Assembly: GCF_000769405.2 (NCBI RefSeq) | Contig: NZ_CP053439.1 | Coordinates: 1,240,001 to 1,304,000, forward strand | Direction of reading: 5' to 3' | Source of the DNA: Rhizobium brockwellii | Lineage (GTDB): Bacteria; Pseudomonadota; Alphaproteobacteria; Rhizobiales; Rhizobiaceae | DNA length: 64,000 nt | Shown: positions 27,797 through 37,900 of the stretch, one piece after another | How positions within the stretch are numbered: the stretch's first letter is position 1 | Layout: the number at the start of each line of letters is the position of its first letter | Made by a program: the position numbers and the translations under genes | The notes under the pieces: generated by a model | What the model was told of the DNA's origin: nothing | The model's input: the letters and a program-made list of their open reading frames with translations, nothing else | Database searches by the model: none

Positions 27797-27829
27797 AGCA
27801 TGGGCGGAGAGGAGACCGCCGCCCATGCT
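27797..27829. other. Hairpin in the cupin upstream region
   Basis: Perfect 11-bp arms AGCATGGGCGG and CCGCCCATGCT with an 11-nt loop, between the cupin gene and the small periplasmic gene. It could end the transcript of the latter. Confidence 0.45.
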
Positions 27830-27831
27830 TT

Positions 27832-27930
27832 GAGCGCCGCGCGTCGAATAGCACGCGATAAGGACGCTCGATCACTTCAACCCACGCATACCCCCGAAGA
27901 TCGTTCCGATTTTCGGGGGTATGCGCTGGA
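27832..27930. repeat. RIME-like composite, family C2' + D (reverse orientation)
   Basis: GAGCGCCGCGCGTCG...GGACGCTC (27832-27869) is followed by a palindrome with perfect 13-bp arms GCATACCCCCGAA (27886-27898) and its complement (27912-27924). This is the reverse-complement layout of 6561-6658. It ends 4 bp before the stop codon of the small periplasmic gene. Confidence 0.75.
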
Positions 27931-27933
27931 GCG

Positions 27934-28293
27934 TCAGCGGACGTAGAAGGTCAAGCTTCCGTCTGCTGCCTGCTCGGCGTTGACGATGTTGCGGACGTCG
28001 ACGCCCTCATTGTTGAGCCGGTGGGCAAGCGATCTGTTGGCGTCGATCGAGGCCTGGATGCCGTGAACGGCCTGACCGGAACGTTCTGGCGCCGAGCGCG
28101 GACCGGTCGTCTCGTCGTCGAGATTGCGCCAGTTGTGGACCTGCTCGACATTGAAATCATTGCCGTGGAAGGTCCTGAGTGTCTGCTCGATGCCCTGGGC
28201 ACTGTTCATCCCAAGGCTTTCGGCCCGGCTGACGCCGGCAAAGGCGAGGGAGGAGAGGGCTGCAGCGATAGTGATGGTGACAACGCGGTTCAT
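27934..28293 (-). CDS. Small secreted protein of unknown function
   Basis: A 119-residue protein with a clear Sec signal peptide (MNRVVTITIAAALSSLAFAGVSRA, cleavage near residue 24-25). The mature part is hydrophilic, without cysteines, and includes FNVEQVHNWRNLDDE, ASIDANRSLAHRLNNEGVDVRNIVNAEQ and a terminal LTFYVR, probably a short strand-rich periplasmic domain. I do not recognise a family. ATG 28293 follows AAAGGATACAATC. It is a stand-alone gene divergent from ribH. Confidence 0.75.
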   Translation of the reverse strand: MNRVVTITIAAALSSLAFAGVSRAESLGMNSAQGIEQTLRTFHGNDFNVEQVHNWRNLDDETTGPRSAPERSGQAVHGIQASIDANRSLAHRLNNEGVDVRNIVNAEQAADGSLTFYVR

Positions 28294-28639
28294 GATTGTA
28301 TCCTTTCATCTGCTTAGACGGTCGGCTGTCGTTGCAGGGGATCGTCTGCGTCACGACATGGAATTGGCGTTCTCACATTCGCGATTCAATGGGTTAAGCC
28401 ACTGATAAATCATTAAGAATTGTTCATGAAAACTGCCTTCGAATTGCCGCTTTCGAGGCATCGCGGAAAGCCGGTTTTGGAAGCTTGCCCAGCGGTGTAT
28501 CTGTGGTGCTGCTATCCCCTTGCAGCTATTTCCTCTTTCCTATTGCGGCATCGGGCGAAATTGCTTGCCATTCGGACGAAGGCATGTTTTGACCGCGGGC
28601 TGCCGAGTGGGTAAATGTCCCGCCAACCGAAGGTGAACC
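28294..28639. promoter_or_regulatory. Divergent promoter region, ribH side
   Basis: 346 bp without a supported gene, containing the start regions of the small secreted protein and ribH. I searched it for the conserved FMN-riboswitch core and saw none. An AT-rich stretch (AATCATTAAGAATTGTTCATG, 28406-28426) is the likeliest promoter area. Confidence 0.4.
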
Positions 28640-29095
28640 ATGCCGAGAGAGACCGCTCCCCATATTTTGATCGTTGAGGCCCGCTTCTACGACGACATGG
28701 CCGACGCCCTGCTCGAAGGCGCGACCTTCGCATTGACAGAGGCCGGCGCCACCTTCGAGGTCGTCACCGTCCCCGGCGCACTGGAAATTCCAGCAGCGAT
28801 TGCCATGTCGCTCGATGGAGACGACAATGGCGGAACGCATTATGACGGCTATGTCGCCCTCGGCATGGTCATTCGCGGCGAGACCTATCACTTCGATATC
28901 GTGTCGAATGAATCCTCGCGCGCCTTGATGGATCTCGCGGTCAGCGAGTCGCTTGCCATCGGCAACGGCATCCTGACCGTCGAAAACGACGAACAGGCCT
29001 GGGCGCGCGCGCGCCGCTCGGATAAGGACAAGGGCGGATTTGCCGCTCGTGCAGCTCTGACCATGATCGAGCTGAAGCAGAAACTGGGTGCATAA
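28640..29095 (+). CDS. ribH: 6,7-dimethyl-8-ribityllumazine synthase
   Basis: RibH condenses the RibD pathway product with dihydroxybutanone phosphate to give lumazine, the substrate of RibE. The 151-residue protein shows [60 protein letters not shown] and [17 protein letters not shown], in which the usual LT.(D/E)...QA pattern is visible. The ribosome-binding site is GAAGGTGA. nusB follows 3 bp later, a common pairing. In related genomes ribH normally follows ribE closely; here about 15 kb intervenes. Confidence 0.96.
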   Translation: MPRETAPHILIVEARFYDDMADALLEGATFALTEAGATFEVVTVPGALEIPAAIAMSLDGDDNGGTHYDGYVALGMVIRGETYHFDIVSNESSRALMDLAVSESLAIGNGILTVENDEQAWARARRSDKDKGGFAARAALTMIELKQKLGA

Positions 29096-29098
29096 CGA

Positions 29099-29581
29099 AT
29101 GAACGACGACAAGACGGAACGGCCGGTCAAGACTGCAAACCAGCGGGGCGCTGCCCGTCTTGCTGCCGTTCAGGCACTGTATCAGATGGATGTCGGCGGC
29201 ACCGGCGTTCTGGAAATCGTCGCCGAATACGAGGCGCACCGTCTTGGCCAGGAACTCGACGGCGCGACCTATCTGAAGGCCGATGTCGCCTGGTTCCGTT
29301 CCATCGTTTCCGGCGTCGTGCGCGATCAGGTTCGTCTCGATCCGTTGATTGCCGCAGCCCTTCAGGATGACTGGGCCTTGTCGCGCCTCGACAGCACCGT
29401 GCGCGCCATCCTGCGCGCCGGCGTCTTCGAGATCACCGACCGTAAGGACGTTCCGGTGGCGGTCATCGTCACCGAATATGTCGAGATCGCCCAGGCCTTC
29501 TTCGATGACGACGAGCCGAAGCTCGTCAACGCCGTGCTCGACCGCATCGCAAAGCAGGTGCGCGGCGAGGCGAAGAAGTAA
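29099..29581 (+). CDS. nusB: Transcription antitermination factor NusB
   Basis: NusB with NusE (S10) binds boxA RNA and supports antitermination of rRNA transcripts. The 160-residue all-helical protein begins [19 protein letters not shown] and ends [21 protein letters not shown], both conserved. It lies 3 bp after ribH and probably shares its transcript. A weak hairpin of ACCGCAA/TTGCGGT lies beyond the stop, at 29625-29651. Confidence 0.95.
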   Translation: MNDDKTERPVKTANQRGAARLAAVQALYQMDVGGTGVLEIVAEYEAHRLGQELDGATYLKADVAWFRSIVSGVVRDQVRLDPLIAAALQDDWALSRLDSTVRAILRAGVFEITDRKDVPVAVIVTEYVEIAQAFFDDDEPKLVNAVLDRIAKQVRGEAKK

Positions 29582-29779
29582 GTCTTTAGCCGCCAAACAA
29601 TCCCCCTACGTCTTTCTTCGTACCGCAATGGTTTTCGCCCGTTGCGGTCTTGACGCCACGTGATCGACCAAGCAATCTCCGCACCGCTTAGCTGTGGCAT
29701 TTCTGTGGAGAGGAAGGCGATTCGGCGGCGTATCTGCCGGAGAAGGAGTGAGCTCCGGCCTATGGGAGGAAAGAGCGAA

Positions 29780-31918
29780 ATGACGATTCTTTTATGCGTA
29801 ATCGCATGCGGTCTGCTCTCGGTGGTTTATGCCGCCTGGGCAACCCGGTCGGTGCTTGCCGCCGATCAGGGCAACAGCCGCATGCAGGAGATCGCGGGCT
29901 ATATCCGCGAAGGTGCGCAAGCCTATCTGACGCGCCAGTACAGAACCATTGCCATTGTCGGCGTTGTTGTTTTCATTTTAGCCTGGCTGCTTCTTTCCGC
30001 CGAGGCCGCGATCGGCTTCCTGATTGGCGCCGTGCTTTCCGGTGCTGCTGGTTTCATCGGCATGCACGTCTCCGTCCGCGCCAATGTGCGCACCGCTCAG
30101 GCTGCTTCCGTCAGCCTGTCCGCCGGCCTCGACATCGCCTTCAAGTCGGGTGCGATCACCGGCATGCTGGTGGCTGGCCTGGCGCTGCTCGGCGTCTCCA
30201 TCTATTATACGGTCTTGACCGTCGGGCTCGGCCATGAGAGCGGCTCGCGCGAAGTCATCGATGCGCTGGTGGCGCTCGGCTTCGGCGCGTCGTTGATCTC
30301 GATCTTCGCCCGTCTCGGCGGCGGCATCTTCACCAAGGGCGCCGATGTCGGCGGCGATCTGGTCGGCAAGGTGGAAGCCGGCATTCCCGAAGACGATCCG
30401 CGCAACCCGGCAACGATCGCCGATAACGTCGGCGACAATGTCGGCGACTGCGCCGGCATGGCCGCCGACCTTTTCGAGACCTATGCGGTCTCTGTCGTCG
30501 CCACCATGGTTCTCGCCGCGATCTTCTTTGCCGGCGCGCCGATCCTCCAGTCGGCGATGGTCTATCCGCTGGCGATCTGCGGTGCCTGCATCATCACCTC
30601 GATCATCGGCACTTTCTTCGTCAAGCTGGGCTCGAACGGCTCGATCATGGGCGCTCTCTATAAGGGCTTGATCGTCACCGGTCTGCTGTCGATTGTCGGC
30701 CTTGGTGCTGCCACCTCGCTCACCATCGGCTGGGGATCGATCGGCTCCGTCGGAGGCGCCGATATATCAGGCACGCACCTCTTCCTCTGCGGCATCGTCG
30801 GCCTTGTCGTCACTGCGCTAATCGTGGTGATCACCGAATACTACACCGGCACGGGCAAGCGTCCGGTCATTTCGATCGCTCAGGCCTCGGTCACCGGTCA
30901 CGGCACCAACGTCATCCAGGGCCTGGCCGTCTCGCTAGAATCGACGGCCTTGCCTGCCATCGTCATCGTTGGTGGCATTCTCGCCACCTATCAGCTCGGC
31001 GGCCTGTTCGGCACCGGTATCGCGGTCACGGCCATGCTCGGCATCGCCGGAATGATCGTCGCGCTCGACGCTTTCGGGCCGGTGACGGACAATGCTGGCG
31101 GTATCGCCGAAATGGCGCATCTGCCGCCGGAGGTGCGCAAATCTACTGATGCGCTCGATGCCGTCGGCAATACGACCAAGGCCGTCACCAAGGGCTATGC
31201 CATTGGTTCTGCCGGTCTCGGCGCCCTGGTTCTCTTCGCGGCCTACTCGTACGACCTCAAATATTTTGCGGCGAATGGCGACAAGTTCCCTTATTTCGCC
31301 GGCATCGGCGAAATTTCTTTCGATCTTTCCAACCCTTACGTGGTGGCGGGATTGATCTTTGGAGGTCTCATTCCCTACCTCTTTGGCGGCATCGCGATGA
31401 CCGCCGTCGGCCGTGCGGCCAGCGCGATCGTGGAGGAAGTGCGCCGTCAGTTCAAGGAAAAGCCCGGCATCATGCAGGGCACGGAAAAGCCGGATTACGG
31501 TAGGGCGGTCGACATTCTGACCAAGGCCGCCATCCGTGAGATGATCGTGCCGTCGCTGCTGCCGGTGCTGGCGCCGATCGTCGTCTATTTCGGCGTGCTT
31601 CTCATCTCCGGCTCCAAGGCCTCCGCCTTTGCCGCCCTCGGCGCATCGCTGCTCGGCGTCATCATCAACGGCCTCTTCGTCGCTATCTCGATGACATCGG
31701 GCGGCGGCGCTTGGGACAATGCCAAGAAGAGCTTCGAGGACGGTTTCGTCGACAAGGACGGCGTGCGTCACATGAAGGGTTCGGATGCGCACAAGGCCTC
31801 CGTCACCGGCGATACCGTCGGCGATCCCTACAAGGACACCGCCGGCCCCGCCGTCAACCCGGCGATCAAGATCACCAACATCGTCGCGCTGCTGTTGCTC
31901 GCCGTTCTCGCCGGATAA
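29780..31918 (+). CDS. hppA: Membrane-bound proton-translocating pyrophosphatase
   Basis: HppA hydrolyses pyrophosphate in the cytoplasm and pumps protons across the membrane. The 712-residue protein has about 15-16 hydrophobic segments. Catalytic motifs are [25 protein letters not shown] and [19 protein letters not shown], and near the end GGAWDNAKK and [24 protein letters not shown], with Lys rather than Ala at the diagnostic site, marks it as potassium-independent and H+-pumping. Start ATG 29780 after GGGAGGAAAG; the upstream in-frame ATGs at 29660 and 29762 are less likely. A bidirectional terminator follows. Confidence 0.94.
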   Translation: MTILLCVIACGLLSVVYAAWATRSVLAADQGNSRMQEIAGYIREGAQAYLTRQYRTIAIVGVVVFILAWLLLSAEAAIGFLIGAVLSGAAGFIGMHVSVRANVRTAQAASVSLSAGLDIAFKSGAITGMLVAGLALLGVSIYYTVLTVGLGHESGSREVIDALVALGFGASLISIFARLGGGIFTKGADVGGDLVGKVEAGIPEDDPRNPATIADNVGDNVGDCAGMAADLFETYAVSVVATMVLAAIFFAGAPILQSAMVYPLAICGACIITSIIGTFFVKLGSNGSIMGALYKGLIVTGLLSIVGLGAATSLTIGWGSIGSVGGADISGTHLFLCGIVGLVVTALIVVITEYYTGTGKRPVISIAQASVTGHGTNVIQGLAVSLESTALPAIVIVGGILATYQLGGLFGTGIAVTAMLGIAGMIVALDAFGPVTDNAGGIAEMAHLPPEVRKSTDALDAVGNTTKAVTKGYAIGSAGLGALVLFAAYSYDLKYFAANGDKFPYFAGIGEISFDLSNPYVVAGLIFGGLIPYLFGGIAMTAVGRAASAIVEEVRRQFKEKPGIMQGTEKPDYGRAVDILTKAAIREMIVPSLLPVLAPIVVYFGVLLISGSKASAFAALGASLLGVIINGLFVAISMTSGGGAWDNAKKSFEDGFVDKDGVRHMKGSDAHKASVTGDTVGDPYKDTAGPAVNPAIKITNIVALLLLAVLAG

Positions 31919-31963
31919 ACAACGGCGCCGGCTTGGCACACTTCAAGCCGGTGCAGCGACCAT

Positions 31964-32002
31964 AAAAAAACCCGCCGGAGCGATTGCATCCGGCGGGTTT
32001 TC
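31964..32002. terminator. Bidirectional rho-independent terminator
   Basis: A 9-bp stem, CCCGCCGGA (31971-31979) with TCCGGCGGG (31989-31997), has seven A on its left and TTTTCTT on its right. It serves both hppA and the convergent bamE. Confidence 0.88.
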
Positions 32003-32019
32003 TTATGAGGCGTGTCCGA

Positions 32020-32553
32020 TCAGCGCAGGCTGCTTGGGTTCTGCGGTGTGCCGCCGGCACCACCGCCGAACAGGCTGCGGGCAGCACTCGCGGCGCTGCC
32101 GCCGGAAAGCATCTGTTGCAGGAAGGTGAGCTCCTTGCCGCCGGTCGGCGTGACACGTCCGATCGTGTCGAACACCTTGCCGTCCTGCAGCGCATAGTTG
32201 GCGCGGCGGCTGACGACGCCGTCCTTGTCGAAATAGATCGCTAGAACGCTCTGATCGACAACCTTCAGTTTCTGGAAGGCGACCGCACGCGTGCGCCGCT
32301 GCGAGATGTAGTAGAAGACTTCGCCGTCGAAGGTCGCCGTCGTCGACGGGGTGCCGAGCGAAAGCAGCACCTGCTCGCGGCTGGAGCCTTCCGGAACGAG
32401 GTTCAGCGACTGCTGGTCGGCGACGTAGCCGCCATTGAGCACGGTGCTGGTCTGGCAACCGGAAAGAGCGGTGGTGGAGGCGATTATGAAGGCAATGGCC
32501 GCACTGCTGAAGAATTTCACGTCAGACTTGAAATACCGTTTATTCAACGACAT
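32020..32553 (-). CDS. bamE: Outer membrane assembly lipoprotein BamE
   Basis: BamE (SmpA/OmlA) is a lipoprotein of the BAM complex that inserts beta-barrel proteins into the outer membrane. The 177-residue product has a lipoprotein signal with lipobox ALSGC (Cys33), then the BamE fold: VPEGSSREQVLLSLGTPS, VFYYISQRRTRAVAF and VLAIYFDKDGVVSR. The Gly/Ser-rich tail is typical of alphaproteobacterial members. It is divergent from the cytochrome chaperone-like gene, a neighbour pairing often seen in rhizobia. Confidence 0.9.
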   Translation of the reverse strand: MSLNKRYFKSDVKFFSSAAIAFIIASTTALSGCQTSTVLNGGYVADQQSLNLVPEGSSREQVLLSLGTPSTTATFDGEVFYYISQRRTRAVAFQKLKVVDQSVLAIYFDKDGVVSRRANYALQDGKVFDTIGRVTPTGGKELTFLQQMLSGGSAASAARSLFGGGAGGTPQNPSSLR

Positions 32554-32797
32554 CTACTCCCTTGAGTGTCGATAGCAGCCATTTGGGGCCTTGCACGCTT
32601 TCCTCCTGCAAAACCATTGTGGCCATTCCGGGTCGAATGTCCCGAATTCGCTTCGCTGACGCATCGAAGGCGTCGTCCCGAAACTGGCCATGATCGGCAT
32701 TGCAATTCGCGCCTGCTTCGGTAAACCAGCTTTCGAAATCATGCAACAAGGCCAGACGCCAGCCGGCATGAAGAATGAGGCATTTCCGGAAAAAACA

Positions 32798-33331
32798 ATG
32801 ATCTTCGGGCTCTTTCGCAAGAAAAACAACAATCAGGCGATCGTCGACAGGCAATATGCGGCGTTGGCGGCGGCCGCGCGCATGCCGGAGCTCTACGAGC
32901 GGCTCAATGTACCGGATACGGTCATGGGCCGTTTCGAGATGCTGTCGATCGCCATGATTCTGTTTTTTCGCCGCACCCGCGCTTCCGCCACCAGCGGCCA
33001 GGAGATCGCCCAGGAGATCGTCGACGCTTTCTTCCAGGATATCGATTATTCGATCCGCGAACTCGGCATCGGCGACAACAGCGTGCCGAAGCGCATGAAG
33101 AAGCTCGCCGGCATGTTTTACGGCCGGCTCGAAGCCTATTCGAAGGCGATGGACACAGGCGATGCCGAAGCCCTCGCTCTTGCCCTTCAGCGCAATATCT
33201 ACCCCGAAACCTCGGCGACGGCCGATATGTCCGGCCTTGCCGGATGGATGATGGCCGCAGAATCGCATCTGTCTGCCGTTGCCGAAGAGGTAATCGCCAC
33301 CGGTTCGGCAACGCTCCCGCCGGTCAGTTGA
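32798..33331 (+). CDS. Ubiquinol-cytochrome c chaperone-family protein (CBP3-like)
   Basis: A 177-residue protein of the Ubiq_cyt_C_chap family, related to mitochondrial Cbp3, which aids cytochrome b and bc1 complex assembly. It begins MIFGLFRKKNNNQAIVDRQYAALAAAAR and has the conserved core GRFEMLSIAMILFFRR, DAFFQDIDYSIRELGIGD and VPKRMKKLAGMFYGRLEAY. Start ATG 32798; an upstream open frame of 36 codons lacks family support. The DUF177 gene follows after 11 bp, so both are probably in one operon. A bacterial role in bc1 assembly is inferred from homology. Confidence 0.88.
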   Translation: MIFGLFRKKNNNQAIVDRQYAALAAAARMPELYERLNVPDTVMGRFEMLSIAMILFFRRTRASATSGQEIAQEIVDAFFQDIDYSIRELGIGDNSVPKRMKKLAGMFYGRLEAYSKAMDTGDAEALALALQRNIYPETSATADMSGLAGWMMAAESHLSAVAEEVIATGSATLPPVS

Positions 33332-33342
33332 AGGAGGAAACG

Positions 33343-33897
33343 ATGCAGAATGATCGGGACGATGTTCCCTTCTCCTATCACGTCAAGGTCGGCCACATCT
33401 CGGCCAACCCCGTCGAGGTCCACGTCGAGGCCGACGCCAGCGAACTGAAGGCGTTGGCCCGGACCTGGAACGTCGTTTCCGTCGACGATCTCAGCGCCGA
33501 TCTGCAGATTGCCCGCTGGAAGCGCGACGGCGTACGCATCAAAGGCCGCGTGCAGGCGAAAATCGTCCAGTCCTGCGTCGTGACGCTGGAACCGGTCGAA
33601 TCCGCCATCGATGAGAGCTTCGAGCAGATCTTCGTGCCGGAGGGCTCTAAGCTTGCCCGTCAGGCCGGCAACGACGCCGGCGAGATGCTGCTCGATCCCG
33701 ACGGTCCCGACCTGCCCGAAAACTTTGTCGGCGATACGATCGACGCCGGCGAGGTGGTTGCCGAATTCGCCGCGCTCGCGATCGATCCGTATCCGCGCAA
33801 GCAGGGTATCGAATTCTCCGGCCATGTCGAAGACAGCGGCGAGGACGACAAAAAGCCTTCCGCTTTCGCAGCCCTCAAGGACTGGAAAAAGGACTGA
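33343..33897 (+). CDS. DUF177 (YceD-like) protein
   Basis: A 184-residue cytoplasmic protein of the DUF177/YceD family, often linked to ribosomal large-subunit or fatty-acid gene neighbourhoods (in many bacteria next to rpmF and plsX). The hallmark is [20 protein letters not shown], containing the conserved Cys, followed by [25 protein letters not shown]. Start ATG 33343 with AAGGAGGAAACG directly before. It precedes plsX by 98 bp, matching the usual YceD-PlsX-FabH order, but rpmF is not here. Confidence 0.88.
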   Translation: MQNDRDDVPFSYHVKVGHISANPVEVHVEADASELKALARTWNVVSVDDLSADLQIARWKRDGVRIKGRVQAKIVQSCVVTLEPVESAIDESFEQIFVPEGSKLARQAGNDAGEMLLDPDGPDLPENFVGDTIDAGEVVAEFAALAIDPYPRKQGIEFSGHVEDSGEDDKKPSAFAALKDWKKD

Positions 33898-33995
33898 AGC
33901 CCCTCTGGCATTTGACACAATTCAGTTGTAAGCGACGCCAAAACCGGTATTTTGGCCGAAATTTCGCCCTCGGCGAAAAGAAGGATCAGGGACGC

Positions 33996-35042
33996 GTGAT
34001 CAGAATATCTCTCGACCTCATGGGTGGCGACTTTGGTCCCCAGGTTGTCATCCCCGGCGCCGCCAAGGCGTTGGATCGGCATCCGGATATGTCCTTCGTT
34101 CTCTACGGTCTCAAGGAACAGTGCGATCCGGTTCTCGCCAAATTTCCGAAGCTCAAGGAAAAATCGATCTTTCACGACTGCGAGCTTGCCGTCGCCATGG
34201 ATGAGAAGCCGAGCCAGGCGCTGCGCCGAGGCCGCTACATCTCCACCATGTGGCGCTCGATCGCGGCGGTGAAGACGGGGGAGGCCGATGTCGCGGTATC
34301 GGCCGGCAATACCGGCGCACTGATGGCGATGGCGAAATTCTGTCTGCGCACCATGGCCAATATCGAGCGTCCGGCGATTGCCGCGATCTGGCCGACGCTG
34401 AAGGGTGAGAGCATCGTGCTCGATGTCGGCGCGACGATCGGCGCCGATGCGCAGCAGCTGATGGATTTTGCCCTGATGGGCGGCGCCATGGCGCGCGCGC
34501 TTTTCGAAGTCGAACGTCCGACGGTTGGCCTTCTCAACGTTGGCGTCGAGGAGATGAAAGGCCAGGAGGAGGTCAAGGAGGCCGGCCGGCTGTTGCGTGA
34601 GGCAAACATCGACTCGCTCGAATATTCCGGCTTCGTCGAGGGCAACGACCTTGGCAAGGGCACGGTCGACGTCGTCGTCACCGAAGGATTCTCCGGCAAC
34701 ATCGCGCTCAAGACCGCCGAAGGCACTGCCAAGCAGATCGGCGAATATCTGCGGGCCGCCATGTCGCGCACGCTGCTGGCCCGCATCGGCTACCTCTTCG
34801 CCAAGAGCGCCTTCGACATGCTTCGCGAGAAGCTCGATCCGAGCAAGGTCAATGGCGGCGTGTTTCTCGGCCTGAACGGCATCGTCATCAAGAGCCATGG
34901 CGGGGCGAATGCCGAAGGCATCGCCGCTGCCATCGAAGTCGGCTACGACATGGCCAAGAACGGCCTCAATCAGAAAATAGAAAACGATCTTAAGAAATAT
35001 CATGCCAAACGGCTGCCCCCGATGGGCCCGGAAGCGGCATGA
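33996..35042 (+). CDS. plsX: Phosphate acyltransferase PlsX
   Basis: PlsX converts acyl-ACP and phosphate to acyl-phosphate, feeding PlsY in phospholipid synthesis. The 348-residue peripheral membrane enzyme shows [65 protein letters not shown] and [16 protein letters not shown]. Start is GTG 33996, giving the compact N-terminus [12 protein letters not shown]; an ATG at 33912 would add 28 atypical residues. The stop overlaps the ATG at 35039 (ATGA) at the head of the fabH frame. Confidence 0.95.
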   Translation: MIRISLDLMGGDFGPQVVIPGAAKALDRHPDMSFVLYGLKEQCDPVLAKFPKLKEKSIFHDCELAVAMDEKPSQALRRGRYISTMWRSIAAVKTGEADVAVSAGNTGALMAMAKFCLRTMANIERPAIAAIWPTLKGESIVLDVGATIGADAQQLMDFALMGGAMARALFEVERPTVGLLNVGVEEMKGQEEVKEAGRLLREANIDSLEYSGFVEGNDLGKGTVDVVVTEGFSGNIALKTAEGTAKQIGEYLRAAMSRTLLARIGYLFAKSAFDMLREKLDPSKVNGGVFLGLNGIVIKSHGGANAEGIAAAIEVGYDMAKNGLNQKIENDLKKYHAKRLPPMGPEAA

Positions 35043-35062
35043 GCGATGGGGTTCAATCAAAG

Positions 35063-36034
35063 ATGATCCGTTCAGTGGTTCGCGGGTTCGGAGCCGCACT
35101 TCCGAAGCGCGTGATGACCAATCGTGACATGGAGGCCATCGTCGACACATCCGACGAATGGATCGTCCAGCGCACCGGCATCCGCCAGCGCTATGTTGCC
35201 GGCGATGACGAAACGACGGCGTCGCTCGGCGAGGCCGCCGCACGCGCAGCGCTTGCCAATGGCGGCCTCACGCCTGCCGATATCGATCTCGTCATCTGTG
35301 CCACCTCGACGCCGGACAACACGTTTCCGGCCACGTCGGTCAATATCCAGAACCGGCTCGGCATGAGTCACGGCTTCGCCTTCGACGTCCAGGCCGTCTG
35401 CACCGGTTTCGTCTATGCGGTCACGACGGCGGATGCCTATATCCGCGGCGGGCTGGCAAAGCGCGTTCTCGTCATCGGCGCCGAAACTTTTTCGCGCATT
35501 CTCGACTGGAACGACCGCACCACCTGCGTGCTTTTCGGCGACGGCGCGGGCGCGATCATACTCGAAGCGACCGAAGGCGAGGGCACCGTTGCCGATCGCG
35601 GCGTGCTGACCGCACATCTGCGTTCCGACGGCTCGCACAAGGAAAAGCTCTATGTCGATGGCGGACCGTCGACGACGGGTACCGTCGGCAAGCTGCGCAT
35701 GGAAGGCCGTGAAGTCTTCAAATATGCTGTCGGCATGATCACTGACGTCATCCAGGCGGCGTTCGATTCGACCGGCACCACCGCCGATGACCTCGACTGG
35801 CTGGTGCCGCACCAGGCCAATCGCCGCATTATCGACGGTTCGGCGAAAAAGCTGAACATCGATGCCGCGAAGGTGGTCATCACCGTCGACCTGCACGGTA
35901 ATACGTCGGCCGCCTCGATCCCGTTGGCACTTGCGACTGCTGCCGGCGACGGCCGCATCAAGAAGGGTGATCTGGTGATGCTCGAAGCGATGGGCGGCGG
36001 CTTTACCTGGGGTGCGGTTCTGCTGCGCTGGTAG
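35063..36034 (+). CDS. fabH: 3-oxoacyl-ACP synthase III
   Basis: FabH starts fatty-acid elongation by condensing acetyl-CoA with malonyl-ACP. The catalytic triad is visible: Cys113 in DVQAVCTGF, His in PHQANRRI, and Asn in HGNTSAAS. The glycine-rich end is [16 protein letters not shown] 35063 ([10 protein letters not shown]) gives 323 residues and places the nucleophile near the position usual for the family. An earlier ATG at 35039 would overlap the plsX stop by 4 bp and add eight residues; it may allow coupling. ihfA follows downstream. Confidence 0.94.
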   Translation: MIRSVVRGFGAALPKRVMTNRDMEAIVDTSDEWIVQRTGIRQRYVAGDDETTASLGEAAARAALANGGLTPADIDLVICATSTPDNTFPATSVNIQNRLGMSHGFAFDVQAVCTGFVYAVTTADAYIRGGLAKRVLVIGAETFSRILDWNDRTTCVLFGDGAGAIILEATEGEGTVADRGVLTAHLRSDGSHKEKLYVDGGPSTTGTVGKLRMEGREVFKYAVGMITDVIQAAFDSTGTTADDLDWLVPHQANRRIIDGSAKKLNIDAAKVVITVDLHGNTSAASIPLALATAAGDGRIKKGDLVMLEAMGGGFTWGAVLLRW

Positions 36035-36138
36035 GCACGAATCCTAAAAAACTGGCGGCGAACAAGAGCTTGACCGTAAGGCGCAAGACAAATACTCTTC
36101 GTGCGATTTCACAAAATATTTGTATGGGCGGGGAAACC

Positions 36139-36477
36139 ATGACCGGAAAAACAGTGACGCGAGCAGACCTGGCGGAATCCGTTTTCCGAAAGGTTGGGCT
36201 TTCCCGGACCGAATCTGCCGAACTTGTGGAAACCGTCATCGACGAGATCTGCAACGCCATCGTGCGTGGCGAAACCGTTAAGCTTTCCTCCTTCGCCACC
36301 TTCCAGGTGCGCGACAAGAACGAGCGGATCGGCCGCAACCCAAAGACCGGCGAGGAGGTTCCGATTTCCCCCCGCCGGGTCATGACCTTCAAGGCGTCGA
36401 ACGTATTGAAGACACGCATCCTCAAGTCGCATGTCGCTCGTAAGATCAAGCTGAAGCCGCAGAATCCGGCTCCCTGA
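36139..36477 (+). CDS. ihfA: Integration host factor subunit alpha
   Basis: IHF-alpha pairs with IHF-beta to bind and sharply bend DNA in recombination and transcription. The 112-residue protein has [65 protein letters not shown] (the beta-arm with its intercalating proline in RNPKTGEE) and [16 protein letters not shown] 36139 follows GGCGGGGAAACC. The MerR-type gene downstream is a usual partner of ihfA in this group. Confidence 0.95.
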   Translation: MTGKTVTRADLAESVFRKVGLSRTESAELVETVIDEICNAIVRGETVKLSSFATFQVRDKNERIGRNPKTGEEVPISPRRVMTFKASNVLKTRILKSHVARKIKLKPQNPAP

Positions 36478-36627
36478 TAATCGGCTTCCCGTTTCGGAAA
36501 CAGCTTTTTTCTCCCTCGCACTCTCCATCCTTGTGCGCAACGTCAAGACATGACTTGAATTGTCGGCGCCAAACCGTTGAAATATGATGAGTCGCCGTAG
36601 GATCGAGCCGCGAGGTCGCGTAGCAGC

Positions 36628-37167
36628 ATGACGTTGGACAAGAGCCCCGATGCCTTTCGCACCATCAGCGAAGTCGCAGACGATCTTGATCTGCCGCAGC
36701 ATGTGCTGCGCTTCTGGGAGACGCGTTTTCCCCAGATAAAGCCGATGAAGCGCGGCGGCGGCCGTCGCTACTATCGGCCGGAAGATGTCGACCTCCTCAA
36801 GGGCATCCGGCATTTGCTCTATGATCATGGCTATACGATCAAGGGTGTGCAGAAGCTTCTGAAGACCAACGGCAACAAGTTCGTCATATCGGTCGGCCAT
36901 GGCGACCTCGCCAGCGTCGAGGCGCTAGCGTCGGGCGTGCAGGACACGGGTGCCGGGGAACCGCGCGTCGGCTTGGCCGACGAAGACCAGATCGTCGGCC
37001 GCGCCAAGCCGCCGATCACCCGCCGGTTCTTCAATTTCGTCGCCGGAGACGACGATCAGGAAGTCTCGATCGGTAAATCGAGCGTTGGCAAGGAAGACAG
37101 GGCGCTGCTGCAGGAGGCGCTCTATGACCTCCTGGAATGCAAGCGTCTGCTCGATCAGGTGCGCTGA
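36628..37167 (+). CDS. MerR-family transcriptional regulator
   Basis: A 179-residue protein with an N-terminal MerR winged helix: [28 protein letters not shown], then [37 protein letters not shown]. The rest (about 90-179) is acidic and variable, ending in a helix, [19 protein letters not shown]. No metal-binding cysteines like those of MerR or CueR are present, so an effector cannot be named. It sits 150 bp after ihfA on the same strand; this linkage is widespread in alphaproteobacteria. Confidence 0.9.
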   Translation: MTLDKSPDAFRTISEVADDLDLPQHVLRFWETRFPQIKPMKRGGGRRYYRPEDVDLLKGIRHLLYDHGYTIKGVQKLLKTNGNKFVISVGHGDLASVEALASGVQDTGAGEPRVGLADEDQIVGRAKPPITRRFFNFVAGDDDQEVSIGKSSVGKEDRALLQEALYDLLECKRLLDQVR

Positions 37168-37176
37168 CCAGGAACG

Positions 37177-37524
37177 TCAGGCTTCGGTAAGCTGCTTCAT
37201 CGCCTGTTCGAGTTCGCTGAGCTGGAAGGGTTTTTGCAGCACAGGCAGCGTGCTTGGGCTGCTGCCTTCAGGTGCGGTGCCGTATCCCGTCGCATAGAGG
37301 TAGGGTTTTCCGCGTTCATCGAGCAACTTTGCGACCGGCAGCGAACTCTGCCCGGCAAGCGAGACGTCGAGAATTGCAGCGTCGAACTCCGTATCCCTGG
37401 CGGCTGTCAGCGCCCGTTCCAGATCGGGCGCGCTGGCGCAGACCCGGTAGCCGAGATCTGCAAGCATATCCTCGAGCAGCATGGCAATCAGCGCGTCGTC
37501 TTCGACGATGAATATGTCTTTCAT
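37177..37524 (-). CDS. Single-domain response regulator
   Basis: A 115-residue stand-alone receiver (REC) domain: IFIVEDDALIAMLLEDMLADLGY with the acidic pair, AAILDVSLAG with the phospho-acceptor Asp, and PVLQKPFQLSELEQAM with the conserved Lys. It has no output domain, so it likely acts in a phosphorelay or by protein contact. Start ATG 37524; a GTG at 37536 with AAGGGG upstream is a good alternative adding four residues. It is convergent with the MerR gene (9 bp gap) and divergent from a hybrid histidine kinase. Confidence 0.85.
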   Translation of the reverse strand: MKDIFIVEDDALIAMLLEDMLADLGYRVCASAPDLERALTAARDTEFDAAILDVSLAGQSSLPVAKLLDERGKPYLYATGYGTAPEGSSPSTLPVLQKPFQLSELEQAMKQLTEA

Positions 37525-37550
37525 GATCCGGTTCACCCATTGCCCCTTGC

Positions 37551-37656
37551 TAAAGCATGTCGCGCAAAAGTGTGCCGCGGTTTTGCGATAACGACATGCG
37601 TAAAAACAAAGACCTAAAGCGCAAGGAGCGAATCTGAAAGATTGCGACACGCTTTA
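37551..37656. repeat. RIME-like composite A+A'
   Basis: Two palindromes, TAAAGCATGTCGCGC...GACATGCG and CTAAAGCGCAAGGAGC...GCTTTA, form a near-exact reverse complement of 2907-3010. Together with the repeat at 37794-37886 it occupies most of the 376-bp gap between the regulator and the kinase genes. Confidence 0.85.
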
Positions 37657-37793
37657 GGCATGGAGGTTTATGTGGACTGCTTGTACGGCTCGTCAAGACG
37701 TCCTGGCCGGCAATGCGAGAAACAGCATATTGCCGGTTGAAATTCGATGTGCAAAAGCTGGAATGCCGTCTTCGCAACGGCTCCTGCATAATT

Positions 37794-37886
37794 CCTTGAA
37801 TCGGAATCGATTTATGGACAAAATTATGCAGCAATTCAAAGTGTTGCAGCGTCTTTTGCCGCTCTCGAAAGACGCGCGGCGCTGTA
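37794..37886. repeat. RIME-like composite, family C (C1+C2)
   Basis: A close copy of 9600-9701: CTGCATAATTCCTTGAATCG, ATGGACAAAATTATGCAG, then C2 ending GACGCGCGGCGCTGTA. It ends 14 bp before the kinase start codon, so the kinase leader RNA would carry its hairpin. Confidence 0.85.
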
Positions 37887-37900
37887 AGAAGGGGTGTCGA

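Noticed and set aside
28294..28639. FMN riboswitch upstream of ribH
   Set aside because: The conserved RFN core pattern was looked for and not seen, either here or upstream of ribD.
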